DNA of 64,000 bases from the NCBI RefSeq assembly GCF_007750395.1, contig NZ_CP036281.1, positions 905,211 to 969,210 on the forward strand. Reading direction: 5' to 3'. Of this stretch, positions 53,712 through 63,266 are shown one piece after another. The notes under the pieces were generated by a model that was given only the letters and a program-made list of their open reading frames with translations, was not told the origin of the DNA and made no database searches. The stretch's first letter is position 1. Each line of letters opens with the position of its first letter. Source of the stretch: Polystyrenella longa. Its GTDB lineage: Bacteria > Planctomycetota > Planctomycetia > Planctomycetales > Planctomycetaceae. The translations under genes and the position numbers were made by a program.

Positions 53712-55100
53712 GTGCAAAAAGTCAGATATGTTCCTCTCCTTGCGATCATTCTGCTAGTCGTCCTGCGCATGGCGATTGGCTGGCAGTTCCTTTACGAAGG
53801 ACTCTGGAAAACATCGACGCAATCGACCTCCAGACCCTGGACGGCCGCCGGCTACTTAAGTAATGCCGAAGGTCCGTTCCGAGATAACTTCCGTGAGCTC
53901 GTCGGAGACCCGGATGAACTCGACTGGTTAAATGAAGAAAAAGTCAACGCCCGCTGGACCGCCTGGCAGAACCGTTTCGTGAAGCATTACGATCTCTCGG
54001 AAGATCAGCAGAAGCGACTTGATACTTTGCTCAATGGTCGGGACATGTATGCGTCCGATGCAATTGTGGAGGAACTCCCTCCCCGCGTTGCGGAATATCT
54101 TGGGGAAAACGATTGGTCCAAGTTCTTTACATTCAATAAAGATCAGAAACGCCTCGAAGTCGATGGCGAATGGCACATGACTCCTGCAGAACGCGCCCGT
54201 CTGATCTGGCTGGCAGGACTCGAAGAGATGGATCCTCCTCCGTTGACTTCGGGAGCCTTCAAGTACAACGTGATTACCATCAGTGATGATGGAGAAAAAA
54301 TAGAGAGCGAAACCGTAGAGGAACCGACCGAAACGCAAATCGCTTTTGCTCGCGCTCTCGATCAGGTTTATGATCGTCAGGCCCGACTTGGATTCCGCGA
54401 ACGCCTGAAAGGGACCTTGAAAGCGGATCCCGAAATGGTGGGGCCGCTCTACGCGACCAAAATTAAAGATGAAGAAGGAAAAGACGTTCGTTTTGAAGAA
54501 CGTCTGCCGGGTAGCTCAGAGCAATACCAGGATCTCCTCGGTCGCTTCGAGCAGATGCATGCTGACGCCACGCTTGATTACAACTGGGTGCATCTCGATT
54601 ACGAAAAAACAAAGATGTTGGAGCAAAAGGCGAAAGCGCTCGGCCCGATTAAATCACTCGATTCTGAACTGCGTACTGCCGCGATTAAACTCGTTTCTTT
54701 AGATCAACTCAGCAAAGGCCCTGTTAGCCCTGATCCGGAGCCCGTTCAAACGCAGGACTTCCTCGTCATTACTGGTTTACTGGTTCTCGGTTTCTGCCTG
54801 GTAGCGGGATTGTTCACCAAACTGGCAGTCCTGTTGGGGGCGGTGATGGTCCTTTCGTTCTACCTGGTGATGCCTCCCTGGCCGGGGGTTCCTCAAGTAC
54901 CGGGACCAGAGCATAGTTTCGTCGTGAATAAGAACCTCATTGAAGTCTTCGCTCTGCTGGCCATCGCTGCCTTCCCGACCGGACGTTGGTTTGGTATCGA
55001 CGCTGCATTCTTTGCACTTTTTCGAAAACAGAAAACGAAAGCGACGACGACCTCTGTGAAAACAGAAACCGATTCTTCCAAGGCCGCAGCGGCCACTTAA
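53712..55100 (+). CDS. DoxX-family membrane protein with large insert
   Basis: The 462-residue protein begins from GTG 53712 (AAGAGG upstream). It has an N-terminal helix (YVPLLAIILLVVLRMAIGWQ) with FLYEGLWK, the DoxX hallmark. A 300-residue hydrophilic region (about 40-350) follows, then three C-terminal helices (DFLVITGLLVLGFCLVAGLF onward, then PTGRWFGIDAAF). DoxX proteins associate with redox enzymes; the large periplasmic insert is unusual outside planctomycetes. The Gfo/Idh/MocA gene follows by 125 bases, suggesting co-function. Confidence 0.82.
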   Translation: MQKVRYVPLLAIILLVVLRMAIGWQFLYEGLWKTSTQSTSRPWTAAGYLSNAEGPFRDNFRELVGDPDELDWLNEEKVNARWTAWQNRFVKHYDLSEDQQKRLDTLLNGRDMYASDAIVEELPPRVAEYLGENDWSKFFTFNKDQKRLEVDGEWHMTPAERARLIWLAGLEEMDPPPLTSGAFKYNVITISDDGEKIESETVEEPTETQIAFARALDQVYDRQARLGFRERLKGTLKADPEMVGPLYATKIKDEEGKDVRFEERLPGSSEQYQDLLGRFEQMHADATLDYNWVHLDYEKTKMLEQKAKALGPIKSLDSELRTAAIKLVSLDQLSKGPVSPDPEPVQTQDFLVITGLLVLGFCLVAGLFTKLAVLLGAVMVLSFYLVMPPWPGVPQVPGPEHSFVVNKNLIEVFALLAIAAFPTGRWFGIDAAFFALFRKQKTKATTTSVKTETDSSKAAAAT

Positions 55101-55225
55101 CACTTGGGCATCTCGCTCAGATGCTAACGGAATAAAATTAAATACTGCCGGCAGTCGCTCAGCAGCATTCATAAAATAAAACTCGACTACTACAACTAAC
55201 CTCAGCTCATCGCGGGGAGATAAAC

Positions 55226-56788
55226 ATGTTATTAACACCGGAACAGGAAAAAATTGGCAGCGACAACTTCGATCAGGTTGTCGGGCAGTCCCGTCGTGAT
55301 TTCATCAAAGGGGCGGTTGCCTCAGCGGCAGGAATGGGAGCTGTCTACTTCGGCTACGAAGAGCTGAAAGGGGAACGCGTCAAAACCGCCATCGTCGGTA
55401 CAGGCGATGAAGGAAACGTCCTCATTACCCAGCACCCTGAAAAATACATGGACATCGTTGCCATTGCCGACCTCCGTCCCACCAACCGGGATCGGGCGTT
55501 CAAAGGGGACGGTAACGAGCACCGCATCGGTCTGGTCAAAAAACTGGGCGCCGAAAACGCCGAAAAAATTCAGGTGTTTAGTAATCACCGGGAGATGCTG
55601 GCCAAAAAAGACGAACTCGGTATCGAGTTGGTCATCATTGCTGTTCCGCTGAACCAGCATGCTCCCATTGCGATGGAATGCCTCGACGCTGGGCTGCATG
55701 TTCTGTCTGAAAAGCTGATGGCTCATAACATCACCGAATGCAAAGAGCTGATCCGCAAAGCCAAAGAGGATAATCTGCTTTACGCTGTGGGTCACCAACG
55801 TCACTACAGCGTGCTGTACGACAATGCCAACCACCTTGTCAAAGAAGGTCATCTCGGCACCATTAAATACATCCGTGCCCAGTGGCACCGGAACAACAGC
55901 TTCCCCGGTCGCGACAGTTGGCGTAAAAGCATTCCTTCTGCGGACGCGAAAGCCGTAACAGATGAAACTGCCCAGGAGTTCGGTTACGAAGACTTGAACC
56001 AGCTCGTCAACTGGCGTCTGTTCAATTCGACCGGTGGTGGATTGATGGCCGAATTGGGGAGCCACCAGTTGGACGCCGCCAGTATTTTTCTCGGCAAAGT
56101 TCATCCGATTGCGGTTCAGGGCTACGGTGGAAAGAACTTCTACGGTGTTCCCGGAGTAGGTCCTCAGGACAAATGGGATGACGATCGCGAAATCGATGAC
56201 CACATTTACGTGACCTTCGAATTCCCCGGCCCGACTTACTACAAAGAAGGTTCGGATACCGAGATCAACAACGAACGCGATATCTGTATCGTCACTTATT
56301 CCTCGATGAACACCAATCGCTGGGAACCTTACGGCGAAGCGGTCTTCGGTTCTCGTGCAACGCTCATCATGAAAACGGAAAAAGAGGCGCTGCTTTATAA
56401 AGAAGCCAGCCCGACCAGTGGTGGTGGAATTGACACTCGTCTGTGGCTTGTCGAAGGCAAATCAGGTGGCGGCGTGATGGATTCCTACGAAACGACTGCG
56501 GCACCTAAAGCAGTCGATACCAAAGTGACGGAAGTCAGCCGCGGTTACACCGAAGAGATGGAGCACTTCTGCCACTGTATCCGGACCAATAACTTTAAAG
56601 GTCCTAAAGAGGGTGGGCTAAAATGTAACGGTACCGTTGCCATGGCCGACGCCATTATGGCGATCACCGCTAATCTGGCGATGAAACATAAAATCCGCAT
56701 CGAGTTCAAAAAGGAATGGTTCGATCCCGAAAGTGATGCCACTCCCGAAGCTGACTTTGCCAACTACGGCGAAACATCTCATGCCTGA
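55226..56788 (+). CDS. Twin-arginine-exported Gfo/Idh/MocA family oxidoreductase
   Basis: The 520-residue protein carries a Tat-like signal ([20 protein letters not shown]) after a 28-residue lead, so it is likely periplasmic. The dehydrogenase part has [35 protein letters not shown], and the catalytic ALHVLSEKL-type motif ([18 protein letters not shown]), and the C-terminal domain with [16 protein letters not shown]. It is larger than typical Gfo enzymes. The pair with DoxX upstream is seen in planctomycetes. Substrate unknown. Confidence 0.87.
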   Translation: MLLTPEQEKIGSDNFDQVVGQSRRDFIKGAVASAAGMGAVYFGYEELKGERVKTAIVGTGDEGNVLITQHPEKYMDIVAIADLRPTNRDRAFKGDGNEHRIGLVKKLGAENAEKIQVFSNHREMLAKKDELGIELVIIAVPLNQHAPIAMECLDAGLHVLSEKLMAHNITECKELIRKAKEDNLLYAVGHQRHYSVLYDNANHLVKEGHLGTIKYIRAQWHRNNSFPGRDSWRKSIPSADAKAVTDETAQEFGYEDLNQLVNWRLFNSTGGGLMAELGSHQLDAASIFLGKVHPIAVQGYGGKNFYGVPGVGPQDKWDDDREIDDHIYVTFEFPGPTYYKEGSDTEINNERDICIVTYSSMNTNRWEPYGEAVFGSRATLIMKTEKEALLYKEASPTSGGGIDTRLWLVEGKSGGGVMDSYETTAAPKAVDTKVTEVSRGYTEEMEHFCHCIRTNNFKGPKEGGLKCNGTVAMADAIMAITANLAMKHKIRIEFKKEWFDPESDATPEADFANYGETSHA

Positions 56789-56862
56789 TTTGGCATTGCT
56801 TGATTTGGCATAACCTGTTTCAGCTTCGCCTGATTAAGGCCTGCTTAACTCTGAAAAGCACG

Positions 56863-56899
56863 AACGCACCACAAGTTCCTGACCTGTGGTGCGTTTTCC
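56863..56899 (+). terminator. Terminator after the Gfo/Idh/MocA gene
   Basis: AACGCACCACA (56863-56873) and TGTGGTGCGTT (56885-56895) form an 11-bp stem, followed by TTCC. The T run is short but the stem is strong. Confidence 0.78.
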
Positions 56900-57055
56900 A
56901 TTTCAGAACGTTGCGAAAGCCATTACAGTTTGCGAGTGACTTGTCCGTTTAATTTCAACACCGCGCACTCGATACAGAGTTGGCTTTCAGCCGGCGACGA
57001 ATGCCCCGGTGTCCAGATGATTGAAAAATCAGAATATAAAAAGAGGATTCCCCCC

Positions 57056-58333
57056 GTGGCGAGAACCGGTAAAGCGAGTTTGATGGTCATCTTTGTGACG
57101 GTCTTTATTGACCTGCTTGGTTTTGGCATCATCATGCCGCTGCTTCCGCGATACGGAAAACATTTTATCGTTGATGACGCGAGCGGTTTCAAATTGGGAC
57201 TGCTGATGGCGTCGTTCTCGGCGATGCAGTTTCTGTTTGCCCCCATCTGGGGACGTGTTTCCGACCGGGTCGGTCGCCGTCCGATTCTGATGCTGGGGCT
57301 GGCGGGATCGACAATATCATACGCTCTCTTTGGTCTGGCAACCGGTTGGGATCCGGATACAGTTGTCCTGGGGCTATCACCATTGGCTTGGTTGTTTGCG
57401 ACTCGAATCGGAGCGGGGATTGCCGGGGCGACTATTCCCACGGCACAAGCTTATATTGCCGATGTCACTGACATTAAAAATCGAGGCAAAGGAATGGCAA
57501 TGATCGGTGCCGCCTTCGGTATTGGATTCACCTTCGGGCCACTGATCGGAGCCTTTTCAGTGGGAGATAATCCCGAAGCTCCGCCCAGTTCCATGCCGGG
57601 TTATGTCGCCTCAGCGATGTCTGGTCTCGCGCTGCTGTTTGCTTTTTTCAAACTTCCAGAATCGCTCAATCCGGATTCTAACGCCGTCCACCGAGGCTGG
57701 TTGAATGTGAGTGCTTTGATTCCCGCCATTACGCGTCCTTCGATTGGCCCCATTCTGCTGACCATTTTTCTGTCAACCGTCGCCTTTGCTCAACTCGAAT
57801 CGACCTTAGCCCTGTTAACCGAACATTTCGGCTTGAGCCAACAGGATAACTTTTATGTTTTCGCTTACATTGGCGTCTTACTCATGCTGAGTCAGGGGTT
57901 ACTGATTCGCCGATTGCTGCCTCGTGTCGGTGAGAAACGGATGGCCATTGCCGGAGTGTTCATGATGGTGGCCGGTCTGCTCGCTATTGGCTGGATTGCC
58001 GAAGGGGGAACCTTAACGCAGATGTATCTGATTCTCCCGCTGAGCGTCATCGGTTTTTCAGCCTTGAATCCTTCCATTCAATCACTGCTTTCGCTGCGAA
58101 GTGCCGAGTCGGACCAGGGGGGAATTCTGGGGATTGGGCAGAGTATGTCCTCCATCGCCCGTATCCTCGGACCGATCATCGGTATTGTGCTGTTCGAGTC
58201 GGAAGTCACATTTCCGTACTGGTGCAGTGCAGGCATTATGTTCCTCGCCGGTCTGCTGGTCTTGTTCATTAAACCTGCCCGCTCCGAAGACGTTGGCACT
58301 CCCGAACCGGTTGAACCCGTCGAGGCGACCTGA
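57056..58333 (+). CDS. MFS transporter, TetA/drug-efflux type
   Basis: A twelve-helix transporter of 425 residues. The first helix (LMVIFVTVFIDLLGFGIIMP) and the motif A segment in GRVSDRVGRRPILM are characteristic of DHA1 drug exporters; LFATRIGAGIAGATIPTAQA fits motif C. I choose GTG 57056 because AAGAGGA stands eight bases upstream; a longer ATG frame from 57017 or 56930 adds unlike residues. The substrate is unknown. It is separated from the next gene by 438 bases. Confidence 0.88.
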   Translation: MARTGKASLMVIFVTVFIDLLGFGIIMPLLPRYGKHFIVDDASGFKLGLLMASFSAMQFLFAPIWGRVSDRVGRRPILMLGLAGSTISYALFGLATGWDPDTVVLGLSPLAWLFATRIGAGIAGATIPTAQAYIADVTDIKNRGKGMAMIGAAFGIGFTFGPLIGAFSVGDNPEAPPSSMPGYVASAMSGLALLFAFFKLPESLNPDSNAVHRGWLNVSALIPAITRPSIGPILLTIFLSTVAFAQLESTLALLTEHFGLSQQDNFYVFAYIGVLLMLSQGLLIRRLLPRVGEKRMAIAGVFMMVAGLLAIGWIAEGGTLTQMYLILPLSVIGFSALNPSIQSLLSLRSAESDQGGILGIGQSMSSIARILGPIIGIVLFESEVTFPYWCSAGIMFLAGLLVLFIKPARSEDVGTPEPVEPVEAT

Positions 58334-58771
58334 AACCGGTCTGCCCGCGTCTGAGAAATCAGCTCAGACCGCCAACATCCGGACTGATCGCATTCTGTCG
58401 GAAAAAGATGTTCAAAAGAGACGTGTTGGGCGGGTTCTTTCCCGGATATCGCCTCGACACGTTTTGGAAAAACTTCTATAGTCCCGCCTTCTGACAGCTG
58501 CCCAACGGTCGCCTGCCCCTGTTTTTACACGAAGTGGAACAGGGGAGTGTAAGTCTAAATCATTGTTGGTTATGGGTTTATGTCTGCTGGTTTGTTGTCG
58601 GGCCGGTCACTGTTTCGAACTCGTTTTAACTGCGTAGGATACGCGGCGACGAGTTCGCTTGGGCATTTTTCAGTTGAAAAAACTGCTTAAAATGTCTCCC
58701 GATCGGGAAGGGATTCCAAAAAGTTCACATGGCGGAAGGAACCGCTCATCATAATCGGGGATATTAAACCG
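58334..58771. other. Intergenic region, 438 bases, with hairpin
   Basis: CCCCTGTT (58516-58523) and AACAGGGG (58538-58545) form a stem extended inward by G-U pairs; no T run follows. No gene is visible. It contains the promoter for the TPR lipoprotein. Confidence 0.4.
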
Positions 58772-60802
58772 GTGAAAACTCTACAGACTTCGCTCGTACT
58801 GTTGGCAACTTTCCTCACTGTGGGATGCCAATCGTCACCGTTCAACAGCTTTCGCAGCGCCAGTTGGTCGCAAAAAGATGTTGCGGAAAAAGAACTGATG
58901 GAACTCACGGAAAATGCTCCGCAGGGTACACCGAAATCCGCAAAGCCGGGCCCCATCGCCGAGCATGAACAGGACTCGAAAAAGTCTTCCGCGGTGAGCG
59001 ATATTCAGCTCGCTTCGGCAGAATTTCCGATGGAGAGCGATACGTCGCTGGCCAAAGCGGCGACCTCCGATGTCGATAAGCTGCTCCGCGAAGGACAAGC
59101 ATACGAATCTGCCGGTGATTTTGATCAGGCAAAACAAGTCTATAAACAAGTACTGGCATCGCAGCCGGTTAACTCTCGGGCTCATCATCGTTTGGCTGTT
59201 CTGGCTGACTTACAGAAAAACTATACCGAAGCCGAACAACATTATCGTCAGGCCATGCTGGATAGCCCGCTCGATCCTGAATTGCTCAGTGACCTGGGTT
59301 ATTCGTACCTGTTACAGAATCGATATTCCGAAAGCCAGTCTTACCTGACACAAGCGGTTCAGATGGCACCAACCCACACGCGTGCGGTTAATAACCTGGG
59401 ATTGCTTCATGCAAAACAGGGACAATACGATCAGGCTTTAGCCATGTTCCGTAAAACCGGAACAGAATCGGAAGCACAGATGAAATTGTCATCGATCGCT
59501 CCCGGTTATACGGCAGGAAATAACCAAGCTGTCGCCTCGAATAATTCGGCACCACAGAACAACTCCGGCGTGGTTAATGCAAATGCTCAAGTAGTCTCTC
59601 AGGCACCCGTCGGTATGAACCCGTTCACCCAATTCACGCCTCAGGCATCGCAGAATACACAAGCCATTCCCACCACTCAGTTGAACGTCAACAACACGGT
59701 ACCCGCAGCGATTCCGGCTCAATTCGGTTCGAATTCGTCGCAACAGGATTTCCAAACGATGGCGCCAGTGCCGCAGCGCCAAAATCTGGCTGTCGCGCCT
59801 TCCACTAACGGAAATGCACCGACAACCAATGAAGCGAACTACAACGGGCCCAGTGCCAATTCGCAGAATGCCAACGTGATGCAAAGCAATTACACGGCAC
59901 AGCCTCAACCAAACGGGAACGCCACTGACCAGCATCAACCTCACGTGTTTGGTGCTGCATCCAGTAAAGAAATTGTTTCCGCACCCATCAGCAACGGTGC
60001 GTCTAACAACGCCAATACTTTACCGAACGGAGCTCGCGTCCCCTTTGTCTTCGGAGCGGAGTCCGCCAGCACGAACAATCAGCAAGCGAACCAGCAGCCT
60101 AATCAGGCGACAGCTTTCAATGGGAACATCAATCAGAATAGCGTGACCAATCAGAATCAAATACCAGCAGGTGGTTCGCAAAATATTGCTCAGGCAAACT
60201 GGAGTCAGGGACAAGGAGCGAATGCTCAGCTTCAATCACAGCCACAGTACAACGGAATGATAAACGGGCAGGGAGTTCAACCCGTGAATTACAATACCGC
60301 GAACAATGGAATGGCGAACAGTGGAATGGTTCCAAACAATTCCACCGATCCTGGTTCCGTTCTGCCACTCAATCAAATGAATTCTGCCACAAGCAACGCA
60401 TTGCCATCTATTAATCCCGGAACCGAGAATCAAACCGGTTGGGGAATGTCTCCTGCCACGAATGGCATGCCGACGGTCAACGGAATCAATACTGCCAATG
60501 GCATCAACAACGGAACCGGCAACTTGCAGGCACAGACCCAGCAATACGATGCCTGGGGAAATCCCATTCCATCGAACATGTTGAATAATGCGAATCAACA
60601 ACAACCGCAGGTCTTTCCTTCGACTCAAGCGATGATGCCGCAGAATCAAGTGTTCAATCCGTCAGCCGGACAATACCAGAACGGTGCTGCTGCTCAGAAT
60701 GGTCAAGCGTATCAGTACCCACAGCAATCACAGCCAGTCATTACACCCGGTTCCAATAACAGGAATGCCTACAGCGGACAGAATGAAACCGTCCGTTTTT
60801 AA
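58772..60802 (+). CDS. TPR lipoprotein with long Asn/Gln-rich tail
   Basis: The 676-residue protein starts at GTG 58772 with a signal peptide and lipobox (LTVGC at about 16-20). Residues about 95-240 form three to four TPR units (GQAYESAGDFDQAKQVYKQV, HRLAVLADLQKNYTEAEQHY, DLGYSYLLQNRYSESQSYL, NNLGLLHAKQGQYDQALAMF), a protein-protein platform. The following 430 residues are low-complexity, dominated by Asn, Gln, Ala, Ser and Pro. The TPR part resembles assembly lipoproteins of the planctomycete envelope. The tail is probably disordered; function unknown. Confidence 0.85.
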   Translation: MKTLQTSLVLLATFLTVGCQSSPFNSFRSASWSQKDVAEKELMELTENAPQGTPKSAKPGPIAEHEQDSKKSSAVSDIQLASAEFPMESDTSLAKAATSDVDKLLREGQAYESAGDFDQAKQVYKQVLASQPVNSRAHHRLAVLADLQKNYTEAEQHYRQAMLDSPLDPELLSDLGYSYLLQNRYSESQSYLTQAVQMAPTHTRAVNNLGLLHAKQGQYDQALAMFRKTGTESEAQMKLSSIAPGYTAGNNQAVASNNSAPQNNSGVVNANAQVVSQAPVGMNPFTQFTPQASQNTQAIPTTQLNVNNTVPAAIPAQFGSNSSQQDFQTMAPVPQRQNLAVAPSTNGNAPTTNEANYNGPSANSQNANVMQSNYTAQPQPNGNATDQHQPHVFGAASSKEIVSAPISNGASNNANTLPNGARVPFVFGAESASTNNQQANQQPNQATAFNGNINQNSVTNQNQIPAGGSQNIAQANWSQGQGANAQLQSQPQYNGMINGQGVQPVNYNTANNGMANSGMVPNNSTDPGSVLPLNQMNSATSNALPSINPGTENQTGWGMSPATNGMPTVNGINTANGINNGTGNLQAQTQQYDAWGNPIPSNMLNNANQQQPQVFPSTQAMMPQNQVFNPSAGQYQNGAAAQNGQAYQYPQQSQPVITPGSNNRNAYSGQNETVRF

Positions 60803-60919
60803 TCGATAGCATTCTTTATCAGAGCAGGGCAGTTACTTTAAATCGCCCGCTCCAACCAGTATAGAAGAGGGAGCCAGGTTCTTTTGCCCCTTGTTCTCTA
60901 TCCTGTCGATTGAAGTCTG

Positions 60920-61597
60920 ATGTCTGTTGATCCCGATCAGGAGTTAATTCCCGACCGCAAAAAGCGAGTGCGGCGGATTATCACTCAGCTTAAAAAGCGA
61001 TACCCCGAGGCTGAGTGCGCCCTGTTTCACGACGGGCCATTCCAATTATTGGTCGCAACGATTCTCTCGGCTCAATGCACAGACGAACGCGTCAACATGG
61101 TGACGCCGATCTTGTTTGCGAAGTATCCCACCGCCGAAAAACTGGCGGTCGCAACCCAGAAAGATGTCGAGGAAATTGTACATTCGCTCGGCTTCTTTCG
61201 AGCCAAAGCCGCCAACCTGCGAGGCATGGCGCAAGCCGTCGTTGCCGAACACGACGGAGAAATTCCCCAGGATCTGGCCGCCCTTGTCGCGCTACCGGGC
61301 GTCGGTCGCAAAACAGCAAATGTAGTTCTGGGAACCGCATTCGGGATTCCGAGTGGCGTCGTCGTGGATACACATGTGAAACGGATCTGCAATCTGCTCG
61401 GCCTCACCCGTAGCAAGAACCCCGAGATCATCGAACGGGAACTGCAGGAGATCGTTCCCCGGAAGGAATGGATCGAATGGTCGCACCGTCTCATTCATCA
61501 TGGTCGCCAAATCTGCATCGCCCGCAGACCACAATGTCCGGAATGCCCCCTGTTGAAAAACTGTCCTCGAGTGGGACTTGGACCGTTGAATAAGTAG
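60920..61597 (+). CDS. nth: Endonuclease III
   Basis: DNA glycosylase/AP lyase of base excision repair, removing oxidised pyrimidines. The 225 residues hold the HhH-GPD core: [13 protein letters not shown] near the start, [15 protein letters not shown] with the catalytic Lys (about residue 135), VVDTHVKRI with catalytic Asp (about 154) and the C-terminal 4Fe-4S cluster C-x6-C-x2-C-x5-C (C-I-A-R-R-P-Q-C ... C). It follows the TPR gene by 117 bases. Secure call. Confidence 0.96.
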   Translation: MSVDPDQELIPDRKKRVRRIITQLKKRYPEAECALFHDGPFQLLVATILSAQCTDERVNMVTPILFAKYPTAEKLAVATQKDVEEIVHSLGFFRAKAANLRGMAQAVVAEHDGEIPQDLAALVALPGVGRKTANVVLGTAFGIPSGVVVDTHVKRICNLLGLTRSKNPEIIERELQEIVPRKEWIEWSHRLIHHGRQICIARRPQCPECPLLKNCPRVGLGPLNK

Positions 61598-61624
61598 GGA
61601 AGGTCACTCGCGATTTGAGCGGCA

Positions 61625-63001
61625 TCACTTCCAGAAAACGTCTACCCGATCCAAAATTGGTTGCCGCTCTTCGGATGAATCGAGTTTGATTTCAAACTGA
61701 ACTCCTTTTCCCGCGGGAAGCGTGGACAGGTCGAGCGACGCCGCTTTGGCTTCAATGATTTTTGAGAAGCCCGGTTTGCTTTGATACTCTTCTCTAACCG
61801 TCTGCCAGTCGGTCCATTGGTCGATGTTACCATCTCCATCGACATCAACACCTCCGCGTGCGGTGACTCCATTCGTCCATGGTCCACTGCTGATGAAACT
61901 ATCGGACCGTTGCACAAAAAGATAGAAGTTCCCTTCCGCAAAACCAACGGAAGGATCCGGATGGAAACCGGTGGCAATTGTGCCACCCCAGGTGAACCGC
62001 GTCTTTAATGATTTGCTGAACCAGTAGGCGAGACCGATTTCGCCATCATGTGGATGATAATCGCAGAAGAGATAATAGTACTCGCCCACTTTGATCAGGG
62101 TGTAGTCGCCAAACGCGTCCTGAGGTCCGTCATGGATTTCGTATTCGTACGGAATCTCGCTGGTGGGGTGCAGGTAGTGACCAATCTTCCCCGTCGGTTT
62201 CGCGCGGACATCAATTGGGGCTGGGTATTCATGGGGAGTAAAACCGTGGATTCCATCCAGACTTTCAGTATGCCCCGCTAACGGAGAATCCCAACTGTGC
62301 GTCCGCGCGTTGAGTGGGCTCCAGTCTTCGTAAAAGAGATGGAAGCTTCCGTCCTCATCACGAATAATTCCGGAGTCCGAACCATGAGAAGGATCGGCGA
62401 AGACTTTCCCCAGGTCCTGATGTTCGGGAGTGGTTAGGTCGTTATCGAGAATCAGGTGCGGGTCTTCATCGTTCGGGGCATCGTAGTAAATATAAAATGT
62501 TCCATTCGCATACTCGGCAGTGGTCACCCAGTCACGACCGATTACATCCGGGTAGTGGGTCCAATTTTGCATGTCCGTGCTGTGCCATGCGCCATAGACG
62601 CCACCCCCTCGGGTGGCATTCAGGTACCAGTAATTCTTATCACCTGCAGGAATGAATATGGCCGCGTCTTTTCCTCCGGCAGGGCCCAGATTGGATTCGC
62701 TCTTCCAGCCTGTCCATCCAGGTGGTTGAGTGAACTCGATGCGGTCGAGTTGCCGAGGAGATTCACTCTGTTTCAGTTGACTCCGGAAAAGTGTTTTCTC
62801 TCCGGTAGGCACCAGTTGCCCCTGATTCACTTCCAGACCCTCGGCACTCTCCGTGGCGGCTTTCCATTCGTCAGTGCTTTTCACAGTCCATTTCGGAGTC
62901 TCCCTGGGTGGATTCGCGTGACTAACCGTCATTTTGAGCCCCCACCAACAGAGTGGGACGAGAATGCAAATGCACCGGGTTGAATTCAGGAGAGTGATCA
63001 T
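61625..63001 (-). CDS. Secreted beta-propeller glycosyl-hydrolase-like protein
   Basis: The protein has 458 residues from ATG 63001, with a signal peptide (MITLLNSTRCICILVPLCWW...). The body has five-bladed propeller features as in GH43/GH32-type enzymes: AAIFIPAGDKNYWYLNATRG, TAEYANGTFYIYYDAPNDED, DSGIIRDEDGSFHLFYEDWS, YTLIKVGEYYYLFCDY, and FHPDPSVGFAEGNFYLFVQR. Acidic residues for catalysis are plausible (DP, E in FYEDW). The C-terminal 100 residues may be a carbohydrate-binding or linker part. Substrate unknown; planctomycetes degrade sulfated polysaccharides. Start ambiguous, 63061 is an alternative. Confidence 0.78.
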   Translation of the reverse strand: MITLLNSTRCICILVPLCWWGLKMTVSHANPPRETPKWTVKSTDEWKAATESAEGLEVNQGQLVPTGEKTLFRSQLKQSESPRQLDRIEFTQPPGWTGWKSESNLGPAGGKDAAIFIPAGDKNYWYLNATRGGGVYGAWHSTDMQNWTHYPDVIGRDWVTTAEYANGTFYIYYDAPNDEDPHLILDNDLTTPEHQDLGKVFADPSHGSDSGIIRDEDGSFHLFYEDWSPLNARTHSWDSPLAGHTESLDGIHGFTPHEYPAPIDVRAKPTGKIGHYLHPTSEIPYEYEIHDGPQDAFGDYTLIKVGEYYYLFCDYHPHDGEIGLAYWFSKSLKTRFTWGGTIATGFHPDPSVGFAEGNFYLFVQRSDSFISSGPWTNGVTARGGVDVDGDGNIDQWTDWQTVREEYQSKPGFSKIIEAKAASLDLSTLPAGKGVQFEIKLDSSEERQPILDRVDVFWK

Positions 63002-63061
63002 GTTTGGGGACTTTGAGAGAAGTTTTCGCCTTAATAAACAGTGCCGGAGAGATGCCGGCAA

Positions 63062-63266
63062 ATATCTATCATAAGAGGAAACATTTAAGAAAATCCAGAA
63101 TCAATCCGAAATCTCTCCGTTTGGCCAGTTTGTGGAGAGAATAGCTCGACAGCAGTTGGGGCTCTGGGTAGAGTGAACGGAAATCAGCAGGATGGACTGG
63201 TTCGATTTGCAGCCGCAGGATTAAACAACTCAGCCAACCCGATTATTTAGAAACTGGTCAGACAGT
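63062..63266. other. Short divergent intergenic region
   Basis: This 205-base gap between the propeller gene and the LEPR-XLL gene holds no evident gene; ATG 63267 lacks a strong ribosome binding site. Confidence 0.4.

Noticed and set aside
55322-56203. Reverse-strand ORF of 293 codons within the Gfo/Idh/MocA gene
   Set aside because: Antisense to a well-supported gene and without motifs.
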